A stretch of DNA of 5,974 bases. Source: Clostridiales bacterium (GTDB lineage Bacteria > Bacillota > Clostridia > Saccharofermentanales > Saccharofermentanaceae). Positions 5,570 to 5,974 of the stretch are shown one piece after another. The stretch's first letter is position 1, and each line of letters opens with the position of its first letter. The stretch spans positions 1 to 5,974 of the forward strand of contig JAFGGR010000079.1 in NCBI GenBank assembly GCA_016930475.1, written 5' to 3'. The notes below the pieces were generated by a model. The model made no database searches and was not told the DNA's origin. It saw only the letters and a list, made by a program, of their open reading frames with translations. A program made the translations under genes and the position numbers.

Positions 5570-5974
5570 ATGAAATCCTATTTGTTCCCCGGTCAGGGCG
5601 CACAAACCGTAACGATGGCATCGGAAATTCTTTCCGAATTCCCGGAAGCCGCACGGTTCTACGATGAAGCGCGACAAATGACCGGATCGGACCTCGTTTC
5701 CGTTTTGCCGGAACAACTGGAGCAAACCCGATTTGCACAACTGGCGATCGTCGTCCACAGCGTCGCCTCTCTCGAAAAGCATCGCGCCGGATCTGCCGAG
5801 CCCGAGACTGCCGCAATGGCAGGCTTTTCGCTCGGAGAATACACCGCGCTCTACGCCGCGGGCGTTATAAGTTATTCGGACCTGCTTCGACTCGTGAACG
5901 AGCGGGCGCGCCTGATGCAGGAGGCCACTCAAACGAGTCCCGGGGCGATGTTTGCGATCATCGGTCTTGCGGAC
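5570..5974 (+). CDS. fabD: Malonyl-CoA:ACP transacylase, N-terminal part (runs off right edge)
   Basis: FabD transfers malonate from malonyl-CoA to ACP, supplying the extender for FabH and FabF. The first 135 residues are present. They include the opening FPGQGAQ (6-12) with the oxyanion-hole Gln9, the nucleophile elbow GFSLGEYTAL with Ser87, and NERARLMQEA with Arg112 for the malonate carboxylate; the 25-residue Ser-to-Arg spacing matches E. coli FabD. The catalytic His lies beyond the edge. Phe86 replaces the His of the common GHSLGE version, and QLAI (57-60) replaces the usual QPAI. Unlike its usual place between fabK and fabG, it points away from the operon, sharing a 153-nt control region with fabH. 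An acyltransferase domain of a polyketide synthase is unlikely, given the short N-terminus and neighbours. Confidence 0.94.
   Translation, partial: MKSYLFPGQGAQTVTMASEILSEFPEAARFYDEARQMTGSDLVSVLPEQLEQTRFAQLAIVVHSVASLEKHRAGSAEPETAAMAGFSLGEYTALYAAGVISYSDLLRLVNERARLMQEATQTSPGAMFAIIGLAD

Overview
The window lies inside a type II fatty-acid synthesis (FAS II) and acetyl-CoA carboxylase locus, and nearly every base is accounted for. Seven genes run leftward on the minus strand, in transcription order fabH, fabK, fabG, fabF, accB, fabZ, accC (accC cut by the left edge). One gene, fabD, runs rightward from the same divergent intergenic region and is cut by the right edge. No RNA genes, mobile elements, CRISPR arrays or intrinsic terminators were seen.

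The gene set and order (fabK-fabG-fabF-accB-fabZ-accC), FabK in place of FabI next to the cluster, and strong AAGGAG/AGGAGG ribosome binding sites point to a Bacillota (Firmicute), most likely a clostridium-like anaerobe with moderately GC-rich coding DNA. I cannot name the genus.

Layout from right to left. 5570-5974 (+) is the first 135 codons of fabD (malonyl-CoA:ACP transacylase). 5417-5569 is the divergent control region. It holds a good sigma-A-type promoter for fabH, a weaker candidate for fabD, and two tandem copies of a TTTGA-N3-TCAAA palindrome resembling the FabT (MarR-family) fatty-acid operator. 5416-4391 is fabH (GTG start), 4369-3419 fabK, 3434-2679 fabG, 2613-1318 fabF, 1321-782 accB, 789-340 fabZ, and 320-1 the N-terminus of accC. 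Gaps are 19-65 nt or the genes overlap by 4-16 nt, so this looks like one transcription unit, probably continuing into accD/accA beyond the left edge.

How the genes work together: AccC and AccB (with AccA/AccD, not seen) make malonyl-CoA. FabD loads malonate on ACP and FabH starts the chain. FabF elongates, FabG reduces the ketone, FabZ dehydrates and FabK reduces the enoyl double bond. No acpP gene is visible, and the 21-nt fabH-fabK gap cannot hold one.

The points most worth a second look are the displaced, divergent fabD, the tandem operator-like palindromes between the two arms, and a FabG with an aspartate where NADH-preferring SDR enzymes carry one. This is a variant of a well-known system; I see no sign of a wholly new one.
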